Source of the DNA: Caenimonas sp. SL110
GTDB lineage: Bacteria; Pseudomonadota; Gammaproteobacteria; Burkholderiales; Burkholderiaceae_C
Direction of reading: 5' to 3'
Assembly (NCBI RefSeq): GCF_001044395.1
Contig: NZ_JANU01000016.1
Location: forward strand, 140,373-204,372
DNA: 64,000 nucleotides
A program made the translations under genes and the position numbers. Below are positions 44,797 to 53,643 of this stretch, one piece after another. Within the stretch, counting starts at the first letter, position 1. Each line of letters opens with the position of its first letter. Below the pieces are notes generated by a model. It worked only from the letters and a program-made list of their open reading frames with translations. It made no database searches and was not told the DNA's origin.

Positions 44797-45471
44797 ATGA
44801 AGCTGCTTCTTGTCGAGGACGATCCATCCATGCAGGCCACGCTCGAGCGCTCGCTCACGCGGCGTGGCATGCAGGTGCACGCCTGCTCGGACGGCCGCCA
44901 GGCGCTGGAGCGATGGCGCTCGCATGAGCCCGATGTCGTGCTGCTCGATCTCACATTACCGGGCCTGGACGGCCTGCAGGTGCTGGAGCGCGCCCGGGGC
45001 GGCGGCCTGGCAACGCCGGTCCTGATCCTCACGGCGCGAGGCACCGTGGGCGACCGGGTCATCGGCCTGAACACCGGGGCCGACGACTACCTGGCCAAAC
45101 CCTTCGACCTGGACGAGCTCGAAGCGCGATTGCATGCGCTGCATCGGCGGCGCGCAGCGGGCCAGCGCGAGACGCCTTCGCACACGGTCGGAAACCTGCG
45201 CTACGACAGGGACAGCGGCGCGATCTATCACGGCGCACAGGTGCTGGAGCTGACCCCGCGCGAACTTGCCCTGCTGCAAGCCCTGATGGTCAAGCCGGGC
45301 CACGCGGTGAGCAAGGAGCGCCTGTTCGAACTCGTGTTTCCCGGCGAGGCGGATGTGCAGTACGAGGCGGTGGAAGTCGTGGTTTACCGGTTGCGAAAGA
45401 AGCTCGCGCCCACCGGTGCCACCCTGATGACGCTGCGCGGCCTGGGCTACCTGCTCAAGGCGCAAGCCTGA
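44797..45471 (+). CDS. tctD: OmpR-type response regulator, TctD-like
   Basis: A 224-residue cytoplasmic DNA-binding response regulator. The receiver domain (1-120) has the acidic pocket LLLVEDDPSM, phospho-acceptor Asp in VVLLDLTLPG near residue 51 and the lysine in YLAKPFDLDEL. The C-terminal winged helix (about 130-220) has LELTPRELALLQAL and the recognition-helix region. It probably activates the divergent tctCBA operon when the carboxylate is outside. Its stop overlaps the kinase start by one base. Confidence 0.9.
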   Translation: MKLLLVEDDPSMQATLERSLTRRGMQVHACSDGRQALERWRSHEPDVVLLDLTLPGLDGLQVLERARGGGLATPVLILTARGTVGDRVIGLNTGADDYLAKPFDLDELEARLHALHRRRAAGQRETPSHTVGNLRYDRDSGAIYHGAQVLELTPRELALLQALMVKPGHAVSKERLFELVFPGEADVQYEAVEVVVYRLRKKLAPTGATLMTLRGLGYLLKAQA

Positions 45472-46919
45472 TGACTGAACCGGGCCGTGAGCGCGAAACG
45501 CCAACCCAGCGGGAGCGTCCCATTTCGCTGCGCCGCTACCTGTTGCTGGGCATCCTGGTGCCGGTCGGGCTGTTTGTCTTCATCAATGCATTCAGCCTCT
45601 ATGCGCAAACGCTGGCAGCCGTGAACACCGCGTATGACCGCACCCTTCTCGCCTCGGCCAAGTCGATCGGCGAGTTGCTTGATGTGGAAGGTTTCGACGA
45701 GGCCGCGAAACTGCGCGTCACCGTTCCCTATGCCGCACTCGAAGCGTTCGAGGCGGACAACCAGAGCCGCATGTTCTATCGCGTGTCCACGCAAAAGGGG
45801 CAGCTCATCTCGGGCTTCGAGGAGCTGCCCGCATGGACAGGAACACTGCCGGACCGCAACACCTACGCTGCCCTGGTGGATTTCTACGACGGCACGTTTC
45901 AAGGTGAGCCGGTCCGCATTGCCGTGTTGCTGCAGCCCGTCGCCAGCCAGGCCGGACGCGGCATGGCCGTGATCCAGGTTGCCGAGACGCTGGAGCTGCG
46001 CCAGACGCTCACCCGCAAGATCCTGGTCGATACGCTGTGGCGTCAGGCTGTGCTGGTGGCGGTGATTGCGCTGGTCGCCATCGTGGTGGTGCAACGCGCG
46101 ACGCGCCCGGTGCGGCGGCTGAGCCAGACGATGGAGCAGCGGCCCGAGGGCGACCTGAGCCCCGTCGACGTGCCGGATGCGCCTCGCGAACTGTTACCGC
46201 TCGTGGAAGCGACGAATCATGTGATGGCGCGGCTGGCTCATCTGCTCGATAACCAGAAACGATTTGTGCGCGACACCGCACACCAGTTGCGCACACCGCT
46301 TGCCGTGCTCAAGGTGCAAGTGCAATCGGCGCTTCATGGCGACATGGAGCCCCGGCAGGCGCTCATCGAAATCAACGATACGGTCGATCGCGCCACGGTG
46401 CTGGCCAACCAGATGCTGTCGCTGGCCAAGGTCGAGCAGATCCGCGAACAGGGGGACGTCCGTGTCGAGGACTTTTCAGAAATCGTGCGTACCATCGCGC
46501 TGGAGCTATCGCCGCTGATCGCGGGCAAGGACATCGACTTCGGCATCGACACCGTGCCCGCCCCGGTCCTGGCCCACGAATGGATGCTGCGCGAGCTCAC
46601 GCGCAACCTGCTGCACAACGCGATCAAGCAATCGCCCCAGGGCGGCGCGATTTCGGTGCGGGTGGTGGCCGGCAACAACGCGGTCGCCATGACCATCACC
46701 GACAGCGGCCCGGGGATTGCCGCCGAGCTCAGGGCGCGGCTGTTCCAGCCGTTTTCTCCCGGCGATGCGCGCAGCGGATCAGGTCTGGGGCTGGCGATCT
46801 GCCTGGAAATCGTGAGCGCGCTCAAGGGCTCGATCAGCCTGGACAACCGCGAGTCGCACGGCGTCGTGCAAGGTCTGGATACAACTGTCCGCCTGCCACT
46901 GGCAGACAATGGCAATTGA
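45471..46919 (+). CDS. tctE: sensor histidine kinase, TctE-like
   Basis: A 482-residue inner-membrane kinase. TM1 is at about residues 20-45 (YLLLGILVPVGLFVFINAFSL), a periplasmic sensor loop of about 140 residues follows, then TM2 (LVAVIALVAIVVVQ) and a HAMP segment. The phospho-acceptor His is in VRDTAHQLRTPLAVL. The ATPase domain has the N box NLLHNAIKQSPQG, the G1 box DSGPGI and G2 GSGLGLAI. TctE kinases sense extracellular carboxylates, here presumably the ligand of the tctC gene next door. It is coupled to tctD and its stop overlaps the hslR start. Confidence 0.92.
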   Translation: MTEPGRERETPTQRERPISLRRYLLLGILVPVGLFVFINAFSLYAQTLAAVNTAYDRTLLASAKSIGELLDVEGFDEAAKLRVTVPYAALEAFEADNQSRMFYRVSTQKGQLISGFEELPAWTGTLPDRNTYAALVDFYDGTFQGEPVRIAVLLQPVASQAGRGMAVIQVAETLELRQTLTRKILVDTLWRQAVLVAVIALVAIVVVQRATRPVRRLSQTMEQRPEGDLSPVDVPDAPRELLPLVEATNHVMARLAHLLDNQKRFVRDTAHQLRTPLAVLKVQVQSALHGDMEPRQALIEINDTVDRATVLANQMLSLAKVEQIREQGDVRVEDFSEIVRTIALELSPLIAGKDIDFGIDTVPAPVLAHEWMLRELTRNLLHNAIKQSPQGGAISVRVVAGNNAVAMTITDSGPGIAAELRARLFQPFSPGDARSGSGLGLAICLEIVSALKGSISLDNRESHGVVQGLDTTVRLPLADNGN

Positions 46920-47332
46920 TGGATAAATTGCGTATCGACAAGTGGCTGTGGGCGGCGCGCTTCTACAAGACGCGAAGCCTCGCTGTGGATGAGATCGTCA
47001 AGGGGCGCGTGGAAGTCAATGGCGCCGAAGTCAAGCCTGCGCGCGAGGTCAAGGCGGGCGACACGGTTTCGGTCAGGCAAGGCGCGATCACCCGCGCGGT
47101 CGTGGTCAAGGCGCTGTCGGCCATGCGAGGACCTGCTCCCGTTGCGCAGCTGCTCTATGAAGAAACGGCTGAGAGCGTGAAAGCGCGCGAGGCCTCTGCT
47201 GAACAACGAAAGCTCTCCCCCGAACCCGCGCGCTCGATCGAACACGGCCGCCCCACCAAGCGCGGACGGCGCGAGCTCGATGACGCGCAGCGCGGCTGGG
47301 GCGACCGGTGGAGCGCATCGGTCGATGAGTAG
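46919..47332 (+). CDS. hslR: S4-domain RNA-binding heat-shock protein Hsp15
   Basis: A 137-residue basic protein starting at the ATG 46919-46921, overlapping the kinase stop (TGATG). The S4 RNA-binding domain is MDKLRIDKWLWAARFYKTRS...VKGRVEVNGAEVKPAREVKAGD at residues 1-55, followed by a basic tail (RPTKRGRRELDDAQRGW). Hsp15 binds free 50S subunits carrying stalled peptidyl-tRNA. Its place after a two-component system looks incidental, though co-transcription is likely. Confidence 0.92.
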   Translation: MDKLRIDKWLWAARFYKTRSLAVDEIVKGRVEVNGAEVKPAREVKAGDTVSVRQGAITRAVVVKALSAMRGPAPVAQLLYEETAESVKAREASAEQRKLSPEPARSIEHGRPTKRGRRELDDAQRGWGDRWSASVDE

Positions 47333-47449
47333 TTAAGCGCTCACCTGCCCTGGCCCCAGCGCTGCGGGCTTTCACTAGGCGCGTGGCGCGCCGCCTCATG
47401 GTGTACTTCTTGCTCGTCCGATGGACAAGACTTTCCAGGAGTACCTTTC

Positions 47450-48403
47450 ATGAAATTCAAGCTCTGGGCAGCAGCCCTTGCCGCCACTTTCGCATTCGCG
47501 GGCGCCGCCAACGCACAGCAGTTCTTTCGCATCGGCACGGGCGGCACCGCCGGCACCTACTACCCCGTCGGCGGCATGATCGCCAATGCCGTGTCGCAAC
47601 CGGGCAAGCTCGTCGCCACGGCGCAAGCCACCAACGGATCGCTCGCCAACGTCAACGCTGTTGCCAGCGGTTCGATGGAAGCCGGCTTCTCGCAATCGGA
47701 CGTGGCCACCTGGGCCTACACCGGCACCGGCGCGTTCGAAGGCAAGCCCAAGGTCACGGACCTGCGCATGATCGCCAACCTGTATCCCGAGAGCATCCAC
47801 CTGGTGGTCAAGAAGGGTTCGGGCATCAAGTCCGTGGCCGACCTCAAGGGCAAGCGGGTCGCGCTCGATGAGCCGGGCTCGGGCACGCTGATCAATGCAC
47901 GCATGGTGCTGGCCGCTTTCGGCGTGAAAGAGTCGGACATCAAGCCCGAATACATCAAGCCCAACCAGGCCGGCGACAAGCTCAAGGACGGCGCGCTCGA
48001 TGCGTTCTTCTTCGTGGGCGGCGCTCCTGCAGGCGCCATCGCTGAGCTGGCCTCGGGCGGCACCGGCATCGAACTCGTGCCACTGGTCGGCGCACCTGCC
48101 GATGCGCTGCGCAAGTCCAATCCTTACTTTGCTGTCGACACCATCGCCGCGAACACCTACAAGGACATCGGCGCCGTGCAGACCCTGGCCGTCGGCGCAC
48201 AGATGGTGACCAGCGCGAAGATCGACGCGGAAACCGTCTACCAGGTCACCAAGGCGATGTACAGCGACGCGACGCAAAAGTCGCTGCAGGCGGGCCATGC
48301 CAAGGGCAAGTTCATCACCAAGGAAAACGCTGTGCAGGGCGTGGGCATCCCCTACCATCCTGGCGCCGAGCGCTTCTACAAGGAAGTCGGCCTGCTGAAA
48401 TAA
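47450..48403 (+). CDS. TAXI-family TRAP transporter solute-binding protein
   Basis: A 317-residue periplasmic protein with a signal peptide (LAATFAFAGAANA). The TAXI signature FRIGTGGTAGTYYPVGGMIAN follows immediately. Further family blocks are SGSMEAGFSQSDVATWAY, LKGKRVALDEPGSGTLINARMV and GALDAFFFVGGAPAGAI. TAXI proteins bind small organic acids such as glutamate or C4-dicarboxylates and pass them to a fused TRAP permease. That permease is encoded 75 bases downstream, beyond a terminator. Confidence 0.94.
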   Translation: MKFKLWAAALAATFAFAGAANAQQFFRIGTGGTAGTYYPVGGMIANAVSQPGKLVATAQATNGSLANVNAVASGSMEAGFSQSDVATWAYTGTGAFEGKPKVTDLRMIANLYPESIHLVVKKGSGIKSVADLKGKRVALDEPGSGTLINARMVLAAFGVKESDIKPEYIKPNQAGDKLKDGALDAFFFVGGAPAGAIAELASGGTGIELVPLVGAPADALRKSNPYFAVDTIAANTYKDIGAVQTLAVGAQMVTSAKIDAETVYQVTKAMYSDATQKSLQAGHAKGKFITKENAVQGVGIPYHPGAERFYKEVGLLK

Positions 48404-48424
48404 GCCGGCTGCACAGCAGTACAA

Positions 48425-48455
48425 AAAAACAGGGAGGCACACGCCTCCCTTCTTG
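48425..48455 (+). terminator. terminator between the TAXI receptor and TRAP permease genes
   Basis: A perfect stem GGGAGGC/GCCTCCC with a 4-nt ACAC loop at 48432-48449, followed by TTCTTGTTT and preceded by A7. It lies about 28 bases after the receptor stop. Confidence 0.8.
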
Positions 48456-48478
48456 TTTGAGGGAAAGAGGAAACACCC

Positions 48479-50689
48479 ATGACGGAAACCGTCGCCACAC
48501 TCGACGAGAAGAAGCTGCAGGAGCTGGAAGAGAAGTTCGATCCCGAGATGCGCTTTCGGCCCACCGTGCCGCCTGCGCTGCAGATCATCAAGTGGCTTCT
48601 GATCATCCTGTCGTGCTTTCACTTCTACACGGCGGGTTTCGGCCTGCTGCGCGAGACCACGCACCGGGGCGTTCACCTGGCCTTCGTCCTCGGGCTGATT
48701 TTCCTGGTGTTTTCTGCGACGAAAAAATCGCATGAGCAACCGGCGCGCAATACCTGGCTCTCGCCGGGGGGCGTGCCACTGGTCGACTGGCTGCTGGGCC
48801 TGGCCTGCGCGGCCAGCGTGCTGTACATCCCCTACGTTTTCGACGATCTCGCGTTTCGCGTGGGCAACCCGGATACGTCGGATGTGGTCATGGGGTCCAT
48901 CCTGTTCATCACGCTGCTGGAGGCGACGCGCCGCTCCATGGGATGGCCGCTGCCGCTGATCGCGATTGGCTTTACTGCGTACGCGATGCTCGGCCCCTAT
49001 TTCCCGGGGCTGCTGAAGCATGCAGGCGCGAACTGGAGCCAGATGATCAACCACCAGTACCTCACCAGCCAGGGCATCTATGGGGTGGCGGTGGGTGTCG
49101 TGGCAACCTATGTCTTTCACTTCGTGCTGTTCGGGGTGATGGCCACGCGGGTCGGGTTGGGCCAACTCTTTCTCGACATCGCGGCCAGCATCGCCGGACG
49201 ATTCGCGGGAGGCCCCGCCAAGGTGAGCGTGTTCGGCTCTGCGATGTTCGGCATGTTGAGCGGCTCTTCGGTGGCGAACGCGGTCACCGTCGGATCGCTC
49301 ACGATTCCCGCAATGATCCGCGTGGGCTACAAGCGCGAATTCGCAGGCGCGGTGGAAGCGGCTTCATCCACCGGCGGACAGATCACGCCGCCGGTGCTGG
49401 GGGCGGCGGCGTTCCTGATGATCGAGTTCCTGAACGTGCCCTACCAGACGATCATCATGGCCGCCGTCATCCCGGCGTTCATGCACTTCTTTGGCGTGTT
49501 CATGCAGGTGCACTTCGAAGCCAAGCGTTACGGCCTGCGCGGCCTGACCGACGAAGAGATGCCCAAGCTGCGCGAGTCGCTGCGCATGCGCTGGCCCACG
49601 CTGATTCCGCTGTTCCTGCTGATCGCGATCCTGGTGTCGGGTCGCACGCCCTACCTGGCCGCCTTCACCGGCATCACATCGTGCGCGATCGTGGGCCTGG
49701 TGACCAAGACCAGCGGCAACGACGCGCGCAACTGGACGCTGATGGTCGTGCTGCACGCGATGCTCGGCGTGCTGTGCTTTGCAAACCTGGGGCAGCAAAG
49801 CGAGTGGATCAAACTCGGCATCTTTGCTGCTGGCGTGGTGATCGCGCTTGTCGCGTGGCGCGTGTTCGGCGTGACCGGGCGCATCCGTCATGGCGTGCTG
49901 GTCGAGGCATTCGAGACCGGCGCGAAATATGCGCTGGCTGTCGGCGCGGCTGCTGCAACCGTCGGCATCGTGATTGGCGTTGTCACGCTCACCGGCGTCG
50001 GGTTCAAGATCAGTTTCATCATCACCGGATGGGCCACTGCGATCGCAGGCGTTGTGTCGTCGGTGGTGCCCGAAGGCATCGTGACATTGAAGGGGCTGAC
50101 GCTCTTCGCAGCACTAGTCATGACGGGCATGGTCTGCATCCTGATGGGTTGTGGCATCCCCACTACCGCCAACTACATCATCATGGTCACGGTCGCCGCG
50201 CCGACGCTCGTGCAGCTGGGTGTGGAGCCGCTGGTCGCGCACTTCTTCGTCTTTTATTACGGAGTCCTCGCGGACATCACGCCCCCGGTTGCGCTGGCGG
50301 CTTATGCCGCGGCCGGAATGGCGGGAAGTGATCCGTTCAAGACGGGCAACATGGCGTTTCGGCTGGGCCTGGCCAAGGTGCTGGTGCCGTTTGTGTTCGT
50401 GTTCTCGCCGTCGCTGCTGCTGGTGGCCAAGGGCTTCACCTGGTATGACTTCAGCGTGACCTTCATCGGATGCATCCTGGGGATCACCGTGCTCGCAGCG
50501 GCTCTGAGCAAGTTCTTCCTGGTCGAGTTGAAGCGCTGGGAGCAGGTGCTGTGTGTTGCTGCAGCGCTGCTGCTGATCGCGCCGGGGCTGGTCGTCACGA
50601 TCATCGGCGCGCTGATGGCGCTGCCGGTGCTGTTGCGGCAACTGGCGGCATGGAAGCTGGCGAAGGCTTCCACAGCGGCGCCTGCCTGA
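48479..50689 (+). CDS. fused TRAP transporter permease (DctQM-type, TAXI-associated)
   Basis: A 736-residue membrane protein with about 18 segments. The first four correspond to the small DctQ subunit (residues about 40-120), and the rest to DctM (DUF3394/TRAP fused permease type). DctM motifs are visible: AKVSVFGSAMFGMLSGSSVANAV, AASSTGGQITPPVLGAAAFLM and GCGIPTTANYIIMVTVAAP. It uses the sodium gradient with the TAXI receptor encoded upstream. The start ATG 48479-48481 follows GAGGAAACACCC. Confidence 0.95.
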   Translation: MTETVATLDEKKLQELEEKFDPEMRFRPTVPPALQIIKWLLIILSCFHFYTAGFGLLRETTHRGVHLAFVLGLIFLVFSATKKSHEQPARNTWLSPGGVPLVDWLLGLACAASVLYIPYVFDDLAFRVGNPDTSDVVMGSILFITLLEATRRSMGWPLPLIAIGFTAYAMLGPYFPGLLKHAGANWSQMINHQYLTSQGIYGVAVGVVATYVFHFVLFGVMATRVGLGQLFLDIAASIAGRFAGGPAKVSVFGSAMFGMLSGSSVANAVTVGSLTIPAMIRVGYKREFAGAVEAASSTGGQITPPVLGAAAFLMIEFLNVPYQTIIMAAVIPAFMHFFGVFMQVHFEAKRYGLRGLTDEEMPKLRESLRMRWPTLIPLFLLIAILVSGRTPYLAAFTGITSCAIVGLVTKTSGNDARNWTLMVVLHAMLGVLCFANLGQQSEWIKLGIFAAGVVIALVAWRVFGVTGRIRHGVLVEAFETGAKYALAVGAAAATVGIVIGVVTLTGVGFKISFIITGWATAIAGVVSSVVPEGIVTLKGLTLFAALVMTGMVCILMGCGIPTTANYIIMVTVAAPTLVQLGVEPLVAHFFVFYYGVLADITPPVALAAYAAAGMAGSDPFKTGNMAFRLGLAKVLVPFVFVFSPSLLLVAKGFTWYDFSVTFIGCILGITVLAAALSKFFLVELKRWEQVLCVAAALLLIAPGLVVTIIGALMALPVLLRQLAAWKLAKASTAAPA

Positions 50690-50799
50690 AAAATGTCGGA
50701 CCGCGCCGACGGAAACTGCTGAACCCTGCTGTCACACCGTTGCCATGAGCTTGTTCAATACTGCGTCTCGCCTCGAATGAGTAACGGAGACAAAAGACA

Positions 50800-50955
50800 A
50801 TGAACGACATCAAGACAGCATCCATCCTGCAGCGGGTTCCGCGCATCCTTGCGGTGACGGCGGCTTCGTACGGGCTCGCGCATGGCACAGCTTCGAATGC
50901 CTCCCGTGTTCTGCCTGCCGGCTCGAATGCGGGCGCGCAGCACAAGCCGCATTGA
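50800..50955 (+). CDS. small protein, 51 residues, unknown
   Basis: ATG 50800-50802 preceded by GGAGACAAAAGACA, a good ribosome site, then 51 codons to TGA. The product begins MNDIKTASILQRVPRILAVT and ends GAQHKPH. A weakly hydrophobic middle (ILAVTAASYGLAHG) could be a short signal or membrane segment. It is followed 37 bases later by a strong terminator (50993-51020), as expected for a real small gene. It lies in the 346-base space between the TRAP permease and the 51036 gene, which otherwise holds nothing I can identify. The family is not recognised. Confidence 0.5.
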   Translation: MNDIKTASILQRVPRILAVTAASYGLAHGTASNASRVLPAGSNAGAQHKPH

Positions 50956-50992
50956 GGTTGCGGGATATTCGCGCGTTGTTCGCGCCAACAGC

Positions 50993-51020
50993 AAGGCCGC
51001 CCTCGGGCGGCCTTTGTTTT
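50993..51020 (+). terminator. intrinsic terminator after the small ORF
   Basis: Stem AAGGCCGCC/GGGCGGCCTT with a 3-nt loop followed by TGTTTTG. It is well placed to end the TRAP operon or the 51-residue gene. Confidence 0.8.
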
Positions 51021-51035
51021 GCCAGGCGCGGTTGA

Positions 51036-51218
51036 CTATCGTGGCCCGGATTTGCGCTCGCGCGCGCGGCGCATCTGGCGCGTTTCTGCAGCGAGCGCCT
51101 GGGCCTGCATTTGCCCGGCCTTGCGCTTCATGAACCACTTGCGCAGCAGCCGTGCGACGATGAAGGTGACCACGAAACTGGCGAGCGCGAACAGGATGGC
51201 GGGGAGCGAATAAGGCAT
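51036..51218 (-). CDS. small single-pass membrane protein, unknown
   Basis: A 60-residue protein. The first 28 residues form one membrane helix (LPAILFALASFVVTFIVARLL), followed by a strongly basic tail (KWFMKRKAGQ...RRARERKSGPR) that should face the cytoplasm. There is no clear ribosome site before the ATG. The composition (one clean helix, then Ala/Arg/Lys) and coding bias suggest a real gene. It is divergent from hipB. Confidence 0.55.
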   Translation of the reverse strand: MPYSLPAILFALASFVVTFIVARLLRKWFMKRKAGQMQAQALAAETRQMRRARERKSGPR

Positions 51219-51282
51219 GGGTCAGGAGCGGGTCACAACGATGGGGTGATTATCGTTGCGGGCGGTAGCCGGGCAATTGCAG

Positions 51283-51351
51283 TATCGGTAATACAGATAT
51301 TTGCTATTTATCGTTATTATCGATAAATTACATTTATCCGTAATACCGATA
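51283..51351. promoter_or_regulatory. three HipB-type operators with embedded hipBA promoter
   Basis: TATC-N9-GATA occurs at 51283-51299, 51309-51325 and 51335-51351, 17 bp each with start points exactly 26 bp apart. A promoter TTGCTA-N17-TAAATT (51301-51306, 51324-51329) runs through the middle one. The last ends 5 bases before hipB. E. coli HipB recognises related TATCC-N8-GGATA sites. Confidence 0.75.
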
Positions 51352-51356
51352 TTTTT

Positions 51357-51614
51357 ATGACGCACATCCAGCCCATCCTCACACCCAGCCAGCTCGGGGT
51401 GCAGCTGCAGGGCGCACGCAAGAGCCAGAAATTGACACAGGCCCAACTCGCGGCACGGCTGGATATCAGCCAGAACCGGTTGTCGGACCTCGAGCGCAAT
51501 CCCGGCACGCTCAACGTCGATCAGCTCCTGGCCCTTTGCAACCAGCTCGGCTTGCAGCTTGCGCTCCAGGTTGCGGACGATACCAAGCCAACCCCCACCA
51601 GGGCGCAGTGGTAA
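51357..51614 (+). CDS. hipB: HipB-type antitoxin, XRE-family repressor
   Basis: An 85-residue DNA-binding protein with a helix-turn-helix at about residues 20-70 (RKSQKLTQAQLAARLDISQNRLSDLERNPG). It neutralises HipA by forming a complex and represses its own operon through the upstream operators. There is no Shine-Dalgarno; the start codon is 5 bases after the third operator, so the mRNA leader is very short. It is followed by hipA after a gap of 3 bases. Confidence 0.9.
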   Translation: MTHIQPILTPSQLGVQLQGARKSQKLTQAQLAARLDISQNRLSDLERNPGTLNVDQLLALCNQLGLQLALQVADDTKPTPTRAQW

Positions 51615-51617
51615 GCC

Positions 51618-52961
51618 GTGGGTCGAAAGTCCCACACCCGAACCCTGGCCGTCTGGGCCAACGGCGAGCGCGTTGCAACCTGGCAAGCGGCCGGTCGCGG
51701 GCCTGCAGAGCTGCGCTACGAGCCCTCGTGGCTGGCGTCGCCGCTAGGACGACCCCTGTCGCTGTCTCTGCCGCTTGCGCTGGTTGGCAACGAACCATTG
51801 CGCGGACCTGTGGTCGAGAACTACTTTCACAACCTGCTGCCCGAGAACGACAACATCCGCCGCCGGCTGGCAGCCCGCTATGCCGCTGGATCGCAGGATC
51901 CGTTTGACCTTCTCGCCGCCATAGGACGCGATTGCGTGGGCGCCATCCAGTTGCTTGCCGAAGGTATTTCGCCCGAGGGCTTCAACCGGATCGAAGGCAC
52001 GGCGATGACAGATGACGACGTCGCGCGCCTGCTGCGCAACGCTGCCGGAACAGCCCTGCCCGGCAAGCAGGACGCAGATTGGGACTTCCGCATCTCGATC
52101 GCCGGCGCGCAGGAAAAGACCGCGCTGCTGCGACACGGCAACCGATGGATGGCCCCGCACGGCGCCACCCCCACCACACACATTCTCAAGATGCCTCTGG
52201 GCCTGGTCGGGAACATGCAGGCCGACATGCGCACGTCCGTGTACAACGAGTGGCTTTGCCTGCGCCTGCTCGATGCATTTGGCGTTCCGGTTGCGCACGC
52301 CGAAATCGTCACCTTCGCGGACCACCCGGCCGTGCTCGCTGTCGAACGTTTCGACCGTCGGCTACATGAATCGCAAACATGGATCACGCGCCTGCCGCAG
52401 GAGGACTTCTGCCAGGCGCTGGGTATCAGCCCCGATCAAAAGTACGAGGCAGATGGTGGTCCGGGAATCCTGGACGTAGCCCGCATCCTGGCGGGTTCGG
52501 AGCGTGCGCGAGGCGACCTCAAAACGCTGCTGCGAAGCCAGATCCTGTTCTGGTTGATGGCGGCCACCGACGGGCATGCCAAGAATTTCAGCATCCACCT
52601 GATGGCAGGCGGCAGGTTCCACCTGACGCCGCTCTATGACGTGCTGTCGGCCTGGCCCGTCATCGGCAAAGGCAAAGGCAAGCATCATCTGCCACTGCGC
52701 CGGGTGAAACTCGCAATGGCGATTCGTGGAAGCAATCCGCACTACGAGTTGGCGACGATCATGCGGCGACACTTCGATGCACTCGCGGCGCGCGCTGGAT
52801 GGGGTGCCAGCGCTGATGACCTCATTGAGGAACTGCTCGACCAGGTGGAGCCAGCGATCGAGACGGTCAGTCACCAGATCCCGAACGAATTTCCGCAAGA
52901 CATCGCGCATGCGATTTTTGAAGGTGTGCGATCGCAGGCCCTGCGGCTCGATAGCCAGTAG
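51618..52961 (+). CDS. hipA: HipA-type serine/threonine kinase toxin
   Basis: A 447-residue kinase beginning with GTG at 51618-51620, 3 bases after the hipB stop. The N-terminal subdomain has VVENYFHNLLPENDNIRRRL. The phosphoserine/activation site is in SIAGAQEKTALL near residue 155. The kinase core has VERFDR and the catalytic Asp in MAATDGHAKNFSIHL near residue 315. HipA phosphorylates glutamyl-tRNA synthetase, or a related target, and stops growth. Key residues are intact, so it should be active when freed from HipB. Confidence 0.93.
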   Translation: MGRKSHTRTLAVWANGERVATWQAAGRGPAELRYEPSWLASPLGRPLSLSLPLALVGNEPLRGPVVENYFHNLLPENDNIRRRLAARYAAGSQDPFDLLAAIGRDCVGAIQLLAEGISPEGFNRIEGTAMTDDDVARLLRNAAGTALPGKQDADWDFRISIAGAQEKTALLRHGNRWMAPHGATPTTHILKMPLGLVGNMQADMRTSVYNEWLCLRLLDAFGVPVAHAEIVTFADHPAVLAVERFDRRLHESQTWITRLPQEDFCQALGISPDQKYEADGGPGILDVARILAGSERARGDLKTLLRSQILFWLMAATDGHAKNFSIHLMAGGRFHLTPLYDVLSAWPVIGKGKGKHHLPLRRVKLAMAIRGSNPHYELATIMRRHFDALAARAGWGASADDLIEELLDQVEPAIETVSHQIPNEFPQDIAHAIFEGVRSQALRLDSQ

Positions 52962-52970
52962 CATCACGCC

Positions 52971-53591
52971 ATGACCTTGCTCACCTTCGCCATCGCAGCA
53001 CTCGTTCTGGCCATCACGCCAGGCCCCGGCATCGCCTACGTCGTTGCCCGAACCGTCGCCAGTGGCCGCAAGGAGGGGTTGGCGTCCTGCCTGGGCACGG
53101 GCATAGGCGGCATGTTCCATGTCCTGGCCGCTGCGTTGGGGCTGTCTGTACTGGTTGCGCAATCGGCGTTCGCGTTCAGCCTGGTGAAGTACCTGGGCGC
53201 TGCCTATCTGATCTACCTGGGCATACGGATTTTGCTGCGCAAGGATGCAACCACGGCGGCGGTCCAGCCCATCGCCACGCAGGGCGTGCGACGGGCGCTG
53301 CTCGAGGGTGTTGTCGTGGAGGCGTTGAACGTCAAGACCGCTCTCTTCTTTCTGGCGTTCCTGCCGCAATTTGTGTCGCCATCGGAGCCGCTGGTGCCGC
53401 AACTCATCCTGCTGGGCACGATCTGCGTCGCGCTGAACACCATCGTCGATGTGGTCGCGGTGTTCGCGGCGCATCGGCTGTTGCGGTCGGATGCCGCTCG
53501 CAGTGCGCGCGCCCGATGGCTCACGAGAATTTCGGGTGGGACGATGATTGCGTTGGGGGCGGTGTTGGCGCTGACGCGGCAGCGGACGTAA
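52971..53591 (+). CDS. LysE/RhtB-family amino-acid exporter
   Basis: A 206-residue inner-membrane protein with six segments. The family opening LVLAITPGPGIAYVVARTVASGRKEGLASCLG (TPGP motif) is present, as is the NVKTALFFLAFLPQFV block near residue 120. It exports an amino acid or homoserine-like compound. It is 10 bases downstream of hipA on the same strand. Its DNA resembles the core genome; the accessory island starts after it. Confidence 0.92.
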   Translation: MTLLTFAIAALVLAITPGPGIAYVVARTVASGRKEGLASCLGTGIGGMFHVLAAALGLSVLVAQSAFAFSLVKYLGAAYLIYLGIRILLRKDATTAAVQPIATQGVRRALLEGVVVEALNVKTALFFLAFLPQFVSPSEPLVPQLILLGTICVALNTIVDVVAVFAAHRLLRSDAARSARARWLTRISGGTMIALGAVLALTRQRT

Positions 53592-53602
53592 CCCCATCCG
53601 GA

Positions 53603-53643
53603 CAAAAAGAAACCCGCTGACTTCGTAACGAATTCAGCGGGTT
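53603..53643 (-). terminator. terminator at the left edge of the island
   Basis: Stem AACCCGCTGA/TCAGCGGGTT (53611-53620 and 53634-53643) with a 13-nt loop. On the minus strand it is followed by TTCTTTTTG. It ends the leftward HTH operon and converges on LysE. Confidence 0.75.

Noticed and set aside
51251..51267. Possible fourth hip operator (TATC-N9-GGTA)
   Set aside because: One half-site is imperfect and the distance (32 bp) breaks the 26-bp pitch.
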